Of a stretch of 64,000 bases of DNA, positions 32,822 to 44,752 are shown in pieces (within the stretch, counting starts at the first letter, position 1; each line of letters starts with the position of its first letter). The notes under the pieces were generated by a model. It saw nothing but the letters and a program-made list of their open reading frames with translations. It made no database searches and was not told the origin of the DNA. The position numbers were made by a program, and so were the translations under genes. The stretch is taken from NCBI RefSeq assembly GCF_964355755.1, contig NC_092670.1, positions 24,291,795 through 24,355,794 of the forward strand, read 5' to 3'. The stretch is from Antedon mediterranea (taxonomy: Eukaryota > Echinodermata > Crinoidea > Comatulida > Antedonidae).

Positions 32822-33863
32822 TCATGAAGGAAAAACCAAGCACCATAATCTCTCCTGGCCCTGGTGGTGACCTTATTTTCTATTTTTGGCAGCCATTCAC
32901 AAGTTTTCGCTTTTTTAGTTTCGCTGCTCTTATGTATAATTTTTTTTAATCACAAACTCTACATAGAAAAGAAAATTAAATGTTTTAAAATGAATGAAAA
33001 GTGATATGAATAATGATAAATTAAAGACTATTAATTACTATTATTAATATTATAGTATTATACTAAAAATAAGACGAGTTGGTGGTGTCGAAATTCACAC
33101 AAGTCACAATAAAACCATGGAGGTATAAAATATTTTATTTTTATACCTCCATGCTAAAACCTTATTCCTTACTCCATGCTCACAGATGAATGTTATAGGC
33201 CTAATCCTATTTAAAGCTAGGTTGGCAATAACTATTAATAAGGCTTACAAGTTGTATCTATTAGTATTAGCTAGGCCTGCTACTCACTCAGGGTGAACCC
33301 TCACTCAGGCCTACAACTAGGCCTAGTACTACTACTACTACTAGACTAGCTACTACTCTAGGCCTAGCCAATAGATAGGGGATAGTACACTAGATAGCCA
33401 GTACAGCTGTAATGGGCTAGCTAGGCTTCCTATACTAACTAACAAAGCTGCACCATAGAAACTACAGTTCTTACTTACCAATCTGCTAGGGCCTAGCCAT
33501 AGTCTTTTCTTCAAGTAGGAGTTGTTTTTGTTGTTGTTAAACTACAGAACTTTCCCACATCGTCGTCTCGCCATATCACGTCGTATTTTTTTTCTGATGA
33601 CCTAGAGGTCACATACACGCACAAGAATCATACAATATGCATAATTCATAAGCTAATTCAGGTCAAGGGTTAAATTAAACCGGAAGCCAGCTGGCTGCCA
33701 GCCAACCGACTTCCGGTTGACTATTTTTTACTTTAAATTACGATTTTCTAAGGTAAATAATTTTTTTTTGGATCCAATTTTTTTTCAAAGTGAATAACTT
33801 TTATGTATCATTAAAATGGCCTTTAAAAAAAAAAAAAATTTTGTTCAGGGGGACAATACATCT
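32822..33863. other. Element C right part; no gene seen
   Basis: Non-coding sequence with a CATGGAGG hairpin (33116-33153), an AGGCCTAG-rich stretch (33230-33500), the palindrome-like GGAAGCCAGCTGGCTGCCAG near 33690, and the right terminal repeat. Confidence 0.6.
33116..33153. repeat. Short hairpin, CATGGAGGTATA family (in element C)
   Basis: CATGGAGGTATAAAA pairs with TTTTATACCTCCATG around an 8 bp loop. It lies just before an AGGCCTAG-rich stretch. Confidence 0.75.
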
Positions 33864-36726
33864 TTAACTACTAGGTAGGGCCTAGGGCTAGGCCTAACTA
33901 GAGGCCTACTAGTACTAGGCTAGGCCTAGACTTAAGTTGTAGTAGGCTAGGGCCGGGCCTGCTGCCTTAGGCTAGGCTACTACTACTACTACTACTAGGC
34001 AGCCCATGATGGGTACAAGTAAGCCAAAATTTTGGATATATGTAAACCAAAATTTGGGTACGAGCGTGTTGGCATGGCATGCATGGGTACGGGTTAACCT
34101 GTATCCTTCTAGCTAATCGTACTATGCCTAGGCCTCAAGTAAGTCTACGCTACCCAGTCCGGCTACAATATGGTCTATTTTGTTTTATAGCTTTATTGAT
34201 AGCTGGGTTCAAATCTGGGTTGGGACGGCTTTTTCTCATTCTAAAACAGATTTCCTTATAATAAAATAATATATGAATTTATTTGTAATATTGTAATGTA
34301 TACATAATATAAGTAATTGCCATTGCCTTTATTACTATTAATTATGTATTATACGGTTACCCCTTAATTATACTATAGTATAATTTCCTTGTTATATTTT
34401 ACAATATTTTCTTCCTAATTCTACAATTTTGTCTTTCACAGCACAAATTTATCATACTGAATCATCACACACCAAGTCTCATAAATCTCTACTGTATTTG
34501 TCCAAGCTACTCCAGCTACATGGTATTGCCTTGAGGCTAAATTACACGGTATACTGGCACTACCATCATTCCTGGCTCGTCAACCTGTACCACATTAGCA
34601 CAGTTTCAGTTTCAGTTTATTTACCATTTCAATTTCTGAACATAAGAGATGAACAACTTATATGGATGGATAACCGTAAGAGCGAAGCTCGTTTACCAGT
34701 CACCCGTTAGTGCAGTGACATTACAGACAACATAAAGACAGGACAAAGGTGCAATACTTAACAAGACATGTGAACAGTTGTGTTTGCAACCCCTTGGATA
34801 AAATAATATATTTATATAATGGAGAAAGTTAGATATTATAATATTTCTTTTTGATCATACAATGATAATTTTTAAATTACTTCTTAAGAAGTCATACTAC
34901 TGATTCAAAATAGTGACTTACACCATGTGGTCAAGGCTTTCTTTGCTCTTATGCTTATTTCCTCCAACATACAGAGTAAATAGGACTTTTTTTATTCATA
35001 ACTGTTGAATTGTTTCCCAATACATAGTACCTATTGGTATTATATCTAAAAATACAAAGGCGGCTAACACAGATAGTTCCATATATACAGTACTCTTTTA
35101 TAAATAAATGTATCTCTCCAAAGTACTCCCAACTACCTAATCTAATAATAGTACTATTTGCATACTACTATACACTTTGTAGACAAGAAATAAGTTGTAT
35201 ACACTAGAGGACTTATGGTAGTACAGTCGATCGCCCTCTCACTGGCCCGGTCAACATAATCTATACCTAGATTATTACAGTAATTAAAGTACATTATTAC
35301 AGAGTTTTTTTTTTTTTTGCAGAAATCAAATTTATGTGTATAGAAAGCAGTACTCGTATTAAAAACTAAGCAGGTTTTTGAACGCAGACTGGCAGGATAT
35401 TTTGAATATTTTTTGTTGTTGAAATGATGGAATCCTAACTTCAATTTCCACGAACCCTTTTATTTAAATTTATTTGAATAGACCTCCATGTAAACTCATT
35501 AAAGGCTACATGATTGTTTTATATTTTAATATGTGATAGTAGAAAATCATTGTGTATAATGAGGACTATGAATCTGATATTTACTTGCATTCTCATCTTT
35601 TTAAATTATTATTTATAATGCCGGTAATGAGTTTAAAATTTAATTATATTGACTATTTTTGATAATCATCATGTCCTTATAAATTCATTTATATTTCTTT
35701 TGTGTAATATAGTTCATATATTATGTATTAAGTAAATTGGTAAGGCCCTATACTGTTACTATTTAAGGAAAGTTTATATACACTATTATTTTATGCCTAC
35801 CAATATTAGTATTAATTGTTTATGTAAATATTTTGTCTAATTGCCTTGATTTTTTGTATAGGCCAATGGCATCAATGTTTTTCTCAAAGCAAATTAGCCT
35901 AATAATGCCACATTTAGACACATGATTCATTGATTTCTGATATTCTGTACTTGTGTATGCATTACTAAAATAGTAGTTAATATATTTCATTTATAATGTA
36001 TGTATAAACATATATTCATATTTCTTTAAACATTTTTAAATTTAAAAATTATTACAATACCTATCTACCTTTCTGATATTGTTACTATTATATAATATTT
36101 TTTGAGGCAGCAATAAAAAAAAAATTAGAACAATTAATTTGAGTTATACTGTACTATGTTAGTTCAGGAGATGAAGTGTGTGTGGGCAGAAACTAGTGTG
36201 TTGGAGGTTGGTGGTGTGAGGTGTATAGTTTAGTTGTCACTTTAAGATCTAAATTAGATGTTTTCTGAAGAAAAGAAGTAAGCGCATACGCTTTCAAACA
36301 ACTCCAAGAAGATTCACACAAAAATAATTACTTTCCAATAAAGTAGTATAACAGTGTATATTACAGTACATTGAATAAACTCGAGTGGAATAATAACGCA
36401 CATAAAAAAACATTCATTTTCTTTTCGAAAAGTGCCCTCTCTAATTTTCTATTAATTTATTAATAATTATTATTAATTAATGAGTAATATGAACATATTT
36501 TTAACATTCAATGCTGGAAGCTGGTTCTACTCCTAACAAAGTTTCATATCTCCAAATTTCATCAACGTATTCAAAGCACTTCAATATTAAATATCACATT
36601 TAACATAAAAATTCGGGTTTTGGATAGAATTTTGCTTAAAAACATATACAAAAAACATCGATAAAAAATACTTTTCGTATTCAAAAACATTTGATACTTG
36701 GTATAAATGTTCACTATAGGTTGCTC

Positions 36727-36909
36727 TATTCACAGAAAAAAATTGCATTCATGAACGTTTTTTGTTGGTTGTTTTTTCAAAATAGTTATTAGCTTGAAAA
36801 AAATGAGTTGGAATTGTATGGTCTTTCATAAGTGTACATTTTGTAAAAACGTAAATTTAAAAAATCAGTGATATGGCTTGATAGTTATTTTTGGTTTGCA
36901 ATATGGATG
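36727..36909. repeat. Loop and symmetry centre of foldback unit U1
   Basis: Arms meet here: TTTTGAATACGAAAAGTATT and its complement lie on both sides (36664-36726 and 36910-36973), leaving 183 bp of unpaired sequence. Confidence 0.8.
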
Positions 36910-37863
36910 GAGCAACCTATATTGAACATTTAAACCAAGTATCAAATGTTTTTGAATACGAAAAGTATTTTTTATCGATGTTTTTTGTATATGTTTTTAA
37001 GCAAAATTATATCCAAAACCTGAATTTGTAATGTTAAATGTAATTTATTTAAGTGCTTTGAATACGTTGATGAAATTTGGAGATATGAAACTTTGTTAGG
37101 AGTAGATACAGTTTCCAGCATTAAATTTTAAAAATATGTTCATATTACTCATTAATTGATAATAATTATTAATAAATTAATAGAAAACTAGAGAGGGCAC
37201 TTTTCGACAAGAAAATGAATGTTTTTTATGTGTGTTATTATTCCGCTCGAGTTTATTCAATGTACTGTAATATACACTGTTATACTATTTTATTGGAAAG
37301 TAATTATTTTTGTGTGAATCTTCTTGGAGTTGTTTGAAAGCGTATCCGTTTACTTCTTTTCTTCAGAAAACATCTAATTTAGGTCTTAAAGTGACAACTA
37401 TACACCTCACACCACCAACCTCCAACACACTAGTTTCTGCCCACACACACTTCATCTCCTGAACTAACATAGTACAGTATAAGTCAAATAAATTTTTTAA
37501 TTTTTTTTTATTGCTGCCTCAAAAAACATTATATAATAGTAACAATATCAGAAAGGTAGATAGGTATTGTAATAATTTTTAAATTTAAAAATGTTAAAAA
37601 AAATATGAAATGAATATATGTTTATACATACATTATAAATGAAATATATTAGGAAGATTAAACGAGACTTACCTGTAAGTTGAAGTTTGATCACTATTTT
37701 ATGAATATGTGAGTGGGGTGTAAACTGAGATCCCGACGCGCACGCGCACCCTCATACTTTAAATCAAACATGTCCAGAGTAATAATTTGCAGCGATAAGT
37801 ATATATATGATAACCTGCATTGTTCTATAATAATAATTGTTTTACTTGGGGTGGGTTGAGGCG

Positions 37864-37978
37864 GGCAGTTTACACCTCACTCACATATTCATAAAATAGT
37901 GATCAAACTTCAACTTACAGGTAAGTCTCGTTTAATCTTCCTATTTTATTTCATATACGTTCGCTGTAAACTGAGATG
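37864..37978 (-). repeat. DIRS internal complementary region, copy 1
   Basis: Mirror of 59038-59152; complementary to the joined ends of the element. Confidence 0.85.
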
Positions 37979-38291
37979 TTTAAAGCCAACTCTGGAAACA
38001 TGTTTGAACTGTAAACCAAATAATTGACGGAAATGTTAGTTTCAATAAAACAACTTTATTTCCAAAAGTCTACATTCATTCATAAGGATGTTTGCCCTAA
38101 CGGGCAACTTAAATATGACAACTATCGTGTTGTATTAATAATAAAGCATTTATTTTGCTTATATACAATAGTCCAACGTTTTAGGATTCTCACCCTAAAA
38201 ACATCAATTAGAAAACTAAACAACAATATTAAACTGGTTCAATATGCAAACAGGGGCTATTTGTAGTAGCCAACAACAAACACAACCAATA

Positions 38292-39290
38292 TTAATGAGT
38301 TGATGAATCAACTTTTCTCAACAGTGCCTGTTGAAATGACGGATTTTCTACAAATTTTATAGGCTTATTATAATATCTGTTTAGTGTATGTTCGTTTCTC
38401 CACCCAGCTGTTTTCATTATTAAGTCAACCGGGACATTCCTTAATTTTGCTGATGAAGATGCAGCCGCTCGGACCGAATGGGCTTTAAATTTTGTTGTAT
38501 CTACTCCTGCTTCTGATAAACCTGTCCTTATCCATCGAGCAATTGTGTCTTTTGATGCCTCGGCATACGGTTTCTTATGACATATAAAAAGTCTGTCCTT
38601 ATTTTCCCTTAAATTACTAGTTTTTTCCCTGTACTTTAGAATTGTTCTGACCGGACATAGGGCAGGGTCTTCACTTTTGTGGAAAACCACCAGTTGACCT
38701 GTATTGTTTGGTCTGCTAGTTTTTAGTAATGTACAGATGTAAAAGGTGATTGCTTCATTCTCGATATTCATATTTGAAAATTTGAAATTATATAAGGTTT
38801 GAAGCCTACTTGAGGACAATAATGCTAATAACAATGCTACTTTTATGGTAAATTCTTTAAGCGATAATGTATCGTCGTTAATTGTTCGCCTCAGATAGTC
38901 TGTAACTAAGCGAACATCCCAAATTTGTGCATATTTTGGAGTCGGTGGGTTAAAATTGAATAACCCTTTCATAAATCGTTTCAGTTCATTAGACTCCTTC
39001 ATTTTTATATCTAAGATTTCGAGAAAGTTTACAATTGCGCTTTTCGCCGTACTGATAGTACTGTAGCCTAAGCCCTCGTCCTTCAGCTTTATCAAGAAAT
39101 CGAGGACGTGACCGGTGTTTAGCTGTTGCCATGTGATTCCTCTGATTTCACAAAAGTCTATAAATTTTGTTAGCTGTGAGTTATATTGCTTCCACGTTGA
39201 CCGTCTCCAGGATTGCAGAATGACGTCTGCTGCAGTATTGCTTATTCCTTTGTTGTAGAGTTCCGCCCTGATAGCCTGCAGGCAAAAAGG
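38292..39290 (-). CDS. DIRS tyrosine recombinase, copy 1
   Basis: Identical to the copy at 57726-58724. The open frame begins inside the end of the RT frame, in the -1 phase, with no ATG near its start. Catalytic residues Arg162, His271-x-x-Arg274, Trp297 and Tyr306 are present (numbered from the first open codon). Confidence 0.85.
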   Translation of the reverse strand, partial: PFCLQAIRAELYNKGISNTAADVILQSWRRSTWKQYNSQLTKFIDFCEIRGITWQQLNTGHVLDFLIKLKDEGLGYSTISTAKSAIVNFLEILDIKMKESNELKRFMKGLFNFNPPTPKYAQIWDVRLVTDYLRRTINDDTLSLKEFTIKVALLLALLSSSRLQTLYNFKFSNMNIENEAITFYICTLLKTSRPNNTGQLVVFHKSEDPALCPVRTILKYREKTSNLRENKDRLFICHKKPYAEASKDTIARWIRTGLSEAGVDTTKFKAHSVRAAASSSAKLRNVPVDLIMKTAGWRNEHTLNRYYNKPIKFVENPSFQQALLRKVDSSTH

Positions 39291-42103
39291 TTAAGTCTGT
39301 TATAAAGAGGATGACAATCATCTGAACCATGTAATGTTAAGGCATGTTTGGTATTCTTAAACCTCAGTGGTTCCCCAACCATCATTGATAGTAATTTAGG
39401 ATACCAATACTGTGTTGGCCAGTTTGGGACCACCATGATAACTATGGCATTATCGGTCAATATTTTTTGCAAACATCTACCTATAAGGCAGAACGGCGGA
39501 AAAGCATAGAGCTTGGCAGAGGACCAATTTTGTAGAAATGCGTCGATACCAATTGAATCTGGGTCCGGTTTCCATGATATATATTTCGGAAGCTGTGCAT
39601 TGTGCCTAGAAGCGAATAGGTCTATATCTAGTTCGCCGAATGTTTTAGTGTTTTTTATAAACAATTCTTTGTTAAGCATCCATTCTGTCTCATCTTTAAA
39701 CTGACGAGACTTTGCATCAGCTATTATATTATCTCTACCTGGGATGTATTCTGCACTTATCCAAAAATTGTTCTCAATGCACCAAGACCAGATGGCTTTT
39801 GAAATTTTATTGCACGCAATTGATTTTGCGCCGCCCATGTTGTTTATGTAAGCTACTGCAGTGGTATTATCAACCTTCAACCTTATGTGCTTAGCTTTTC
39901 TCTCACGGGACAATGCTTTAAGGCCGAAAAAAGCAGCCAGCAATTCTAAGTAATTAATATTTAGTGCCCCTGTAGCATATGCAATGTCTAGGTCTTTGTT
40001 TATCCACCTTCCCCCAGTGTGGGTATGTCCATCAGTGGCACCCCAGCCTAGACCACTAGCGTCTGTCTCAATTGTTAGGTCGGGGTACCCATGATATATC
40101 AATTTATATGCGTCTTTGACATTATTTTGCCACCAAAGAATATCGTCCCGTCCATTGACGGAAATACTAATAGGCCTATCGTAATGGCCTTTATTTAGTT
40201 TTAGAGCTAGTATTTTCTCCTTCTCTAGTGCCCTATAATGAAGCTTTCCATACTCTACAGCAGGTAGTGTTGCTATAATTTTGCCTAAAAATTGCGCAAC
40301 TTTCCTAATGGTAGTATGACTTAATGTAAGTATGTGTTTACTTTGAACTCTAATTTCCTCCTTCTTGTGATATGGAAGGGAAACCGTCATACTTATAGAA
40401 TTTATTTCAAATCCCAAGAAGGTTATGATCTGCGTAGGATTCATTACTGATTTTTCTCTATTAATGATAAAACCCAATGAGGCTAGAAGTTCACTAGTTT
40501 CCCTGGCGGTACCGCCGGCCAAGTCTTCTGACTGGTTTATACACAAAATGTCATCAATGTAAACCAACAGAATATGCCCTCTGCTGCGCAAAAACGCAAT
40601 TGGGGGCTTCAATAATTTCGTGAAAAGTCTAGGCCCTGAGCTAAGCCCATTAGGCAATGCGACAAACTTATACAGGTTGTCTTTCCAAACAAATTTTAAA
40701 TATTTAGTGTCCGACTCTGCTATGGGTACAGTAAAATATGCATCTTTGAGGTCGACTGACGTCATATATACACCTGGTGAAATTAGTGTCAATGCATTTC
40801 CAAACATTTCCATTTTGAAATGTTTGTATGTCACATATTCATTTAATTTAGAGAGGTCTAATATCATTCTGAACCCTCCATCTTTCTTTGGCCTTGTAAA
40901 AATATTTGATACAAACTGGTCATGTTCAAACATGGCTGGTTTGACCACCCCTTTTGATATCAATTTAACTATTTGATCATCAATAGCCTCCATATCCATG
41001 CTGCTGAGTTTGTATGGATGAGGTATTTTTCCTTTTAGGTGGTAGGGTATAGCTTTATCAAACTCTATTTTATATCCTGAAACCGCATTTAGGATGTATG
41101 GATCCGAAGTATATTTTTTCCACCTATGTATATATGACCTGAGTCGACCTCCTACTATGTCAAGGTTATGTTTGTTAACCTTATTGTTAGGAGAAATACT
41201 TATATTATCAATCGACTCATACCTCTTCGGCTGTTGTTTTAGGTCTTTTTTCCCCTGATAAAATTTGGTCTGGTTGTAGTTGTTTGTTGACCATTTGTGT
41301 CGCCGGGTTTGACCTAAAAAAGGTTTGCCATTTCTATTGTATGGCTGGTATCTGTAGTTGTTGGACCTGGTCTTTGGTTGGTACGACTTAAAATTAAATA
41401 AGCCTGCCGTAGCCTTCCTTTCCTCATCCAGTTTTTTAACTGTAGTACTCAGGTCACCAAATAAATACTCTGTAGGCTTAATGCTGGGTTTACATAAATG
41501 AGTATATTTGGCATTTATTTCCGGTTTCAACATCTCCTTACGAAGTGCAAGTAACTCGAAGTTCGCATTGGCAAGTAGGCCGATTGTGTCCTGTGCTATC
41601 TCCGATGACTCATTTCCATCAACTAATTTTGCAAGGGCGGTAATTCCCTTTATCAAAGGTTTTTGTACCTTTTGAAATTTTAGATCGTTAGACCGTGCCC
41701 TTGGTGTAATGGAATCCCAAATAGTTGGATTGACCTTTGGCACTATTAGGGCCTCTAGATTTTCCGGTATAGGATAGCTTTTGATCAGCTCGGTCATTAC
41801 ACTCTCACTCATATGCCAGTGCAATAAGTATGTTAGCGTGTCAGCTAACTCTTGGCTGACTGCTGGTGCCAATTCGTTAGAAACAGCAAATCTTGCTGCA
41901 AAACCCGGAGGAAGGGGGCCTTTGACCTTACTATTACTATTAGTGGCTGGCCGCTCAGGATTTTCATCCTTCTTGGATAGTTGTGTACCTGTTACTTCCC
42001 CCTCCTCCAGATCAGACACATCACGTTCGTACTGATGATGCCTATCGTAAATGTTACTCGTGAGGCTAACCACCGAGCTACTGTCAAATGTCATCATATT
42101 CAT
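39242..42103 (-). CDS. DIRS reverse transcriptase / RNase H / methyltransferase-like polyprotein, copy 1
   Basis: 953 residues, identical to the copy at 54913-57774, where the domains are listed. No stop or frameshift interrupts it. Confidence 0.9.
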   Translation of the reverse strand: MNMMTFDSSSVVSLTSNIYDRHHQYERDVSDLEEGEVTGTQLSKKDENPERPATNSNSKVKGPLPPGFAARFAVSNELAPAVSQELADTLTYLLHWHMSESVMTELIKSYPIPENLEALIVPKVNPTIWDSITPRARSNDLKFQKVQKPLIKGITALAKLVDGNESSEIAQDTIGLLANANFELLALRKEMLKPEINAKYTHLCKPSIKPTEYLFGDLSTTVKKLDEERKATAGLFNFKSYQPKTRSNNYRYQPYNRNGKPFLGQTRRHKWSTNNYNQTKFYQGKKDLKQQPKRYESIDNISISPNNKVNKHNLDIVGGRLRSYIHRWKKYTSDPYILNAVSGYKIEFDKAIPYHLKGKIPHPYKLSSMDMEAIDDQIVKLISKGVVKPAMFEHDQFVSNIFTRPKKDGGFRMILDLSKLNEYVTYKHFKMEMFGNALTLISPGVYMTSVDLKDAYFTVPIAESDTKYLKFVWKDNLYKFVALPNGLSSGPRLFTKLLKPPIAFLRSRGHILLVYIDDILCINQSEDLAGGTARETSELLASLGFIINREKSVMNPTQIITFLGFEINSISMTVSLPYHKKEEIRVQSKHILTLSHTTIRKVAQFLGKIIATLPAVEYGKLHYRALEKEKILALKLNKGHYDRPISISVNGRDDILWWQNNVKDAYKLIYHGYPDLTIETDASGLGWGATDGHTHTGGRWINKDLDIAYATGALNINYLELLAAFFGLKALSRERKAKHIRLKVDNTTAVAYINNMGGAKSIACNKISKAIWSWCIENNFWISAEYIPGRDNIIADAKSRQFKDETEWMLNKELFIKNTKTFGELDIDLFASRHNAQLPKYISWKPDPDSIGIDAFLQNWSSAKLYAFPPFCLIGRCLQKILTDNAIVIMVVPNWPTQYWYPKLLSMMVGEPLRFKNTKHALTLHGSDDCHPLYNRLNLFACRLSGRNSTTKE

Positions 42104-42503
42104 TGTTGTGACATTGTGATGACATTTGTGTCATCAACTGAGATAAAAGGTCGTGCGTTGACTCATTTATTTGTTGAGCAGCCTTCGTCTCTTTAACCTG
42201 CTGCTCAACCAACCGCTCAAGGTTTTCAACCCTAGCCTCATAGTTCAGGCCTACTCCGACCTGTTGATTAGGCTGCAGCACGTTAGTGCATGATTGCCCG
42301 GCGATAGCAACGGCATCGCTGTTGCTATGCGTATTACCTTCTTTAGGAGGCCTAGTAATAGTACAGCTAGACCCCGCCTTTCTGGCCTTTTTGGTGGGCT
42401 TAGCCACCGTATGCTGTACAAGTGGAGTTGTAGCTGCAAATGTTACATTTCCAGCAGAAATCTCCAGCACATCTTCTTGTATTGCAAGTGATTTTCGTTC
42501 CAT
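42084..42503 (-). CDS. DIRS ORF1 (gag-like), copy 1
   Basis: 139 residues from ATG 42501-42503, identical to the copy at 54513-54932. Overlaps the start of the RT frame by 20 nt. Confidence 0.7.
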   Translation of the reverse strand: MERKSLAIQEDVLEISAGNVTFAATTPLVQHTVAKPTKKARKAGSSCTITRPPKEGNTHSNSDAVAIAGQSCTNVLQPNQQVGVGLNYEARVENLERLVEQQVKETKAAQQINESTHDLLSQLMTQMSSQCHNNEYDDI

Positions 42504-42602
42504 GATCGTTCGGGTGCACGCCGTCTCCAAACGATGGCGCCGATATGAGGGTGCGCGTGCGCGTCGGGATCTCAGTTTACAGCGAACGTATATGAAATAA
42601 AA

Positions 42603-44752
42603 TAACTACTGTTTTAGTAATGCATACACAAGTACAGAATATCAGAAATCAATGAATCATGTGTCTAAATGTGGCATTATTAGGCTAATTTGCTTTGAGA
42701 AAAACATTGATGCCATTGGCCTATACAAAAATCAAGGCAATTAGACAAAATATTTACATAAACAATTAATACTAATATTGGTAGGCATAAAATAATAGTG
42801 TATATAAACTTTCCTTAAATAATAACAGTATAGGGCCTTACCAATTTATTTAATACATAATATATGAACTATAATTATTACACAAAAAAAGTATAAATGA
42901 ATTTATAAGGACATGATGATTATCAAAAATAGTCAATATAATTAAATTTTAAACTCATTACCGGCATTATAAATAATATTTTAAAAAGATAAGAATGCAA
43001 GAAAATATCAGATTCATAGTCCTCATTATACACAATGATTTCCTACTATCACATATTAAAATATAAAACAATCATTTAGCCTTTAATGACTTTACATGGA
43101 GGTCTATTCAAATAAATTTAAATAAAAGGGTCATAATATGTCTTCGTCTCCAGTTCGTGGAAATTGAAGTTAGGATTCCATCATTTCAACAACAAAAAAT
43201 ATTCAAAATATCCTGCCAGTTTGCATTCAAGACCTGCAACCTGCTTAGTTTTTAATACGAGTACTGCTTTCTATACACATAACTTTGATTTCTGCAAAAA
43301 AAAAACAAAACTCTGTAATAATGTACTTTAATTACTGTAATAATCTAGGTATAGATTATGTTTACCGGGCCAGTGAGAGGGCGTTCGACTGTACTACCAT
43401 AAGTCCTGTAGGTGTATACAACTTATTTCTTGTCTACAAAGTGTATAGTAGTATGCTAATAGTACTATTATTAGATTAGGTAGTTGGGAGTAGTTTGGAG
43501 AGATACATCTATCTATAAAAGAGTACTGTATATATGGAACTATCTGTGTTAGCCGCCTTTGTATTTTTAGATATAATACCAATAGGTACTATGTATTGGG
43601 AAACAATTCAACAGTTATGAATAAAAAAAGTCCTATGTACTCTGTATGTTGGAAGAAATACGCATAAAAGCAAATAAAGCCTTGACCACAGGGTGTAAGT
43701 CACTATTTTGAATCAGTAGTATGACTTCTTAAGAAGTAATTTAAAAATTATCATTGTATGATCAAAAAAAAATATAATATCTAACTTTCTCCTTTATATA
43801 AATATATTATTTTATCCAAGGGGTTGCAAACACAAGTGTTCACATGTCTTGTTAAGTATTGCACCTTTGTCCTGTCTTTATGTTTTCTGTAATGTCACTG
43901 CACTAACGGGTGACCGGTAAACGAGCTTTGCTCTTACGGTTATCCATCCATATAAGTTGTTCATCTCTTATGTTCAGAAATTGAAATGGTAAATAAACTG
44001 AAACTGAAACTGTGCTTATGTGGTACAGGTTGACGAGCCAGGAATGATGGTAGTGCCAGTATACCGTGTAGTTTAGCCTCAAGACAATACCATGTAGCTG
44101 GAGTAGCTTGGACAAATACAGTAGAGATTTATGAGACTTGGTGTGTGATGATTCAGTATGATAAATTTGTGCTGTGAAAGACAAAATTGTAGAATTAGGA
44201 AGAAAATATTGTAAAATATAACAAGGAAATTATACTATAGTATAATTAAGGGGTAACCGTATAATACATAATTAATAGTAATAAAGGCAATGGTAATTAC
44301 TAATTATATTATGTATACATTACAATATTACAAATAAATTCATATATTATTTTATTATGATAAGGAAATCTGTTTTAGAATGAGAAAAAGCCGTCCCAAC
44401 CCAGATTTGAACCCAGCTATCAGTAAAGCTATAAAACAAAATAGACCATATTGTAGCCGGACTGGGTAGCGTAGACTTACTTGAGGCCTAGGCATAGTAC
44501 GATTAGCTAGAAAGATACAGGTCAACCCGTACCCATGCCATGCCAACACGCTCGTACCCAAATTATGGTTTACATATATCCAAAATGTTGGCTTACTCGT
44601 ACCCATCATGGGCTGCCTAGTAGTAGTAGTAGTAGTAGTAGTAGCCTAGCCTAAGGCAGCAGGCCCGGCCCTAGGCTACTACAACTTAAGTCTAGGCCTA
44701 GCCTAGTACTAGTAGGCCTCTAGGGCCTTAGGCCTAGCCTAGGCCCTTGTAG
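42603..44752. repeat. Right arm of foldback U1; no gene seen
   Basis: Inverted copy of 33868-36000, a few percent diverged. The short frames inside appear in every copy of the arm with the same substitutions as the surrounding DNA, and none has a recognisable domain, so I do not call genes. A (TAG)n microsatellite lies at about 44617-44643. Confidence 0.7.

Larger units (their letters stand above)
29287..33863. mobile_element. Element C, copy 1: TTAA-specific DNA transposon carrying an LTR and gag
   Basis: TTAA flanks it at 29283-29286 and 33864-33867. The uninterrupted site GATGTTAACTAC is present at 52260-52263 (and inverted at 44753-44756). Ends: AGTTGTATTGTCCCCC at the left and the complement of AGATGTATTGTCCCCC at the right; imperfect pairing continues for about 110 bp through AAGTTATTCACTTT. 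TTAA duplication is typical of piggyBac and Kolobok superfamilies; I cannot choose between them. No complete transposase is seen. It contains a minus-strand exon-like frame (30508-30747), an LTR (31035-31609) and a gag gene. Confidence 0.85.
37652..42602 (-). mobile_element. Complete DIRS-type retrotransposon, copy 1 (in U1)
   Basis: This is the exact reverse complement of the copy at 54414-59364, which is described in full there. It holds the gag-like frame (42084-42503), the RT/RNase H frame (39242-42103), the tyrosine recombinase (38292-39290) and the internal complementary region (37864-37978). The uninterrupted site, GTAGTTAATATATTTC, is in the opposite arm of the same foldback unit near 35985. 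Confidence 0.9.

Noticed and set aside
34079-34710. Frames MHGYGLTCILLAN and SFTAQIYHTESSHTKS in all foldback arms
   Set aside because: Short, no domain, and substitutions between arms do not favour protein conservation; treated as arm DNA.
39513-42600. Frames opposite the DIRS genes (for example 40620-40976 and 42286-42600)
   Set aside because: Antisense shadows of the RT and ORF1 frames.
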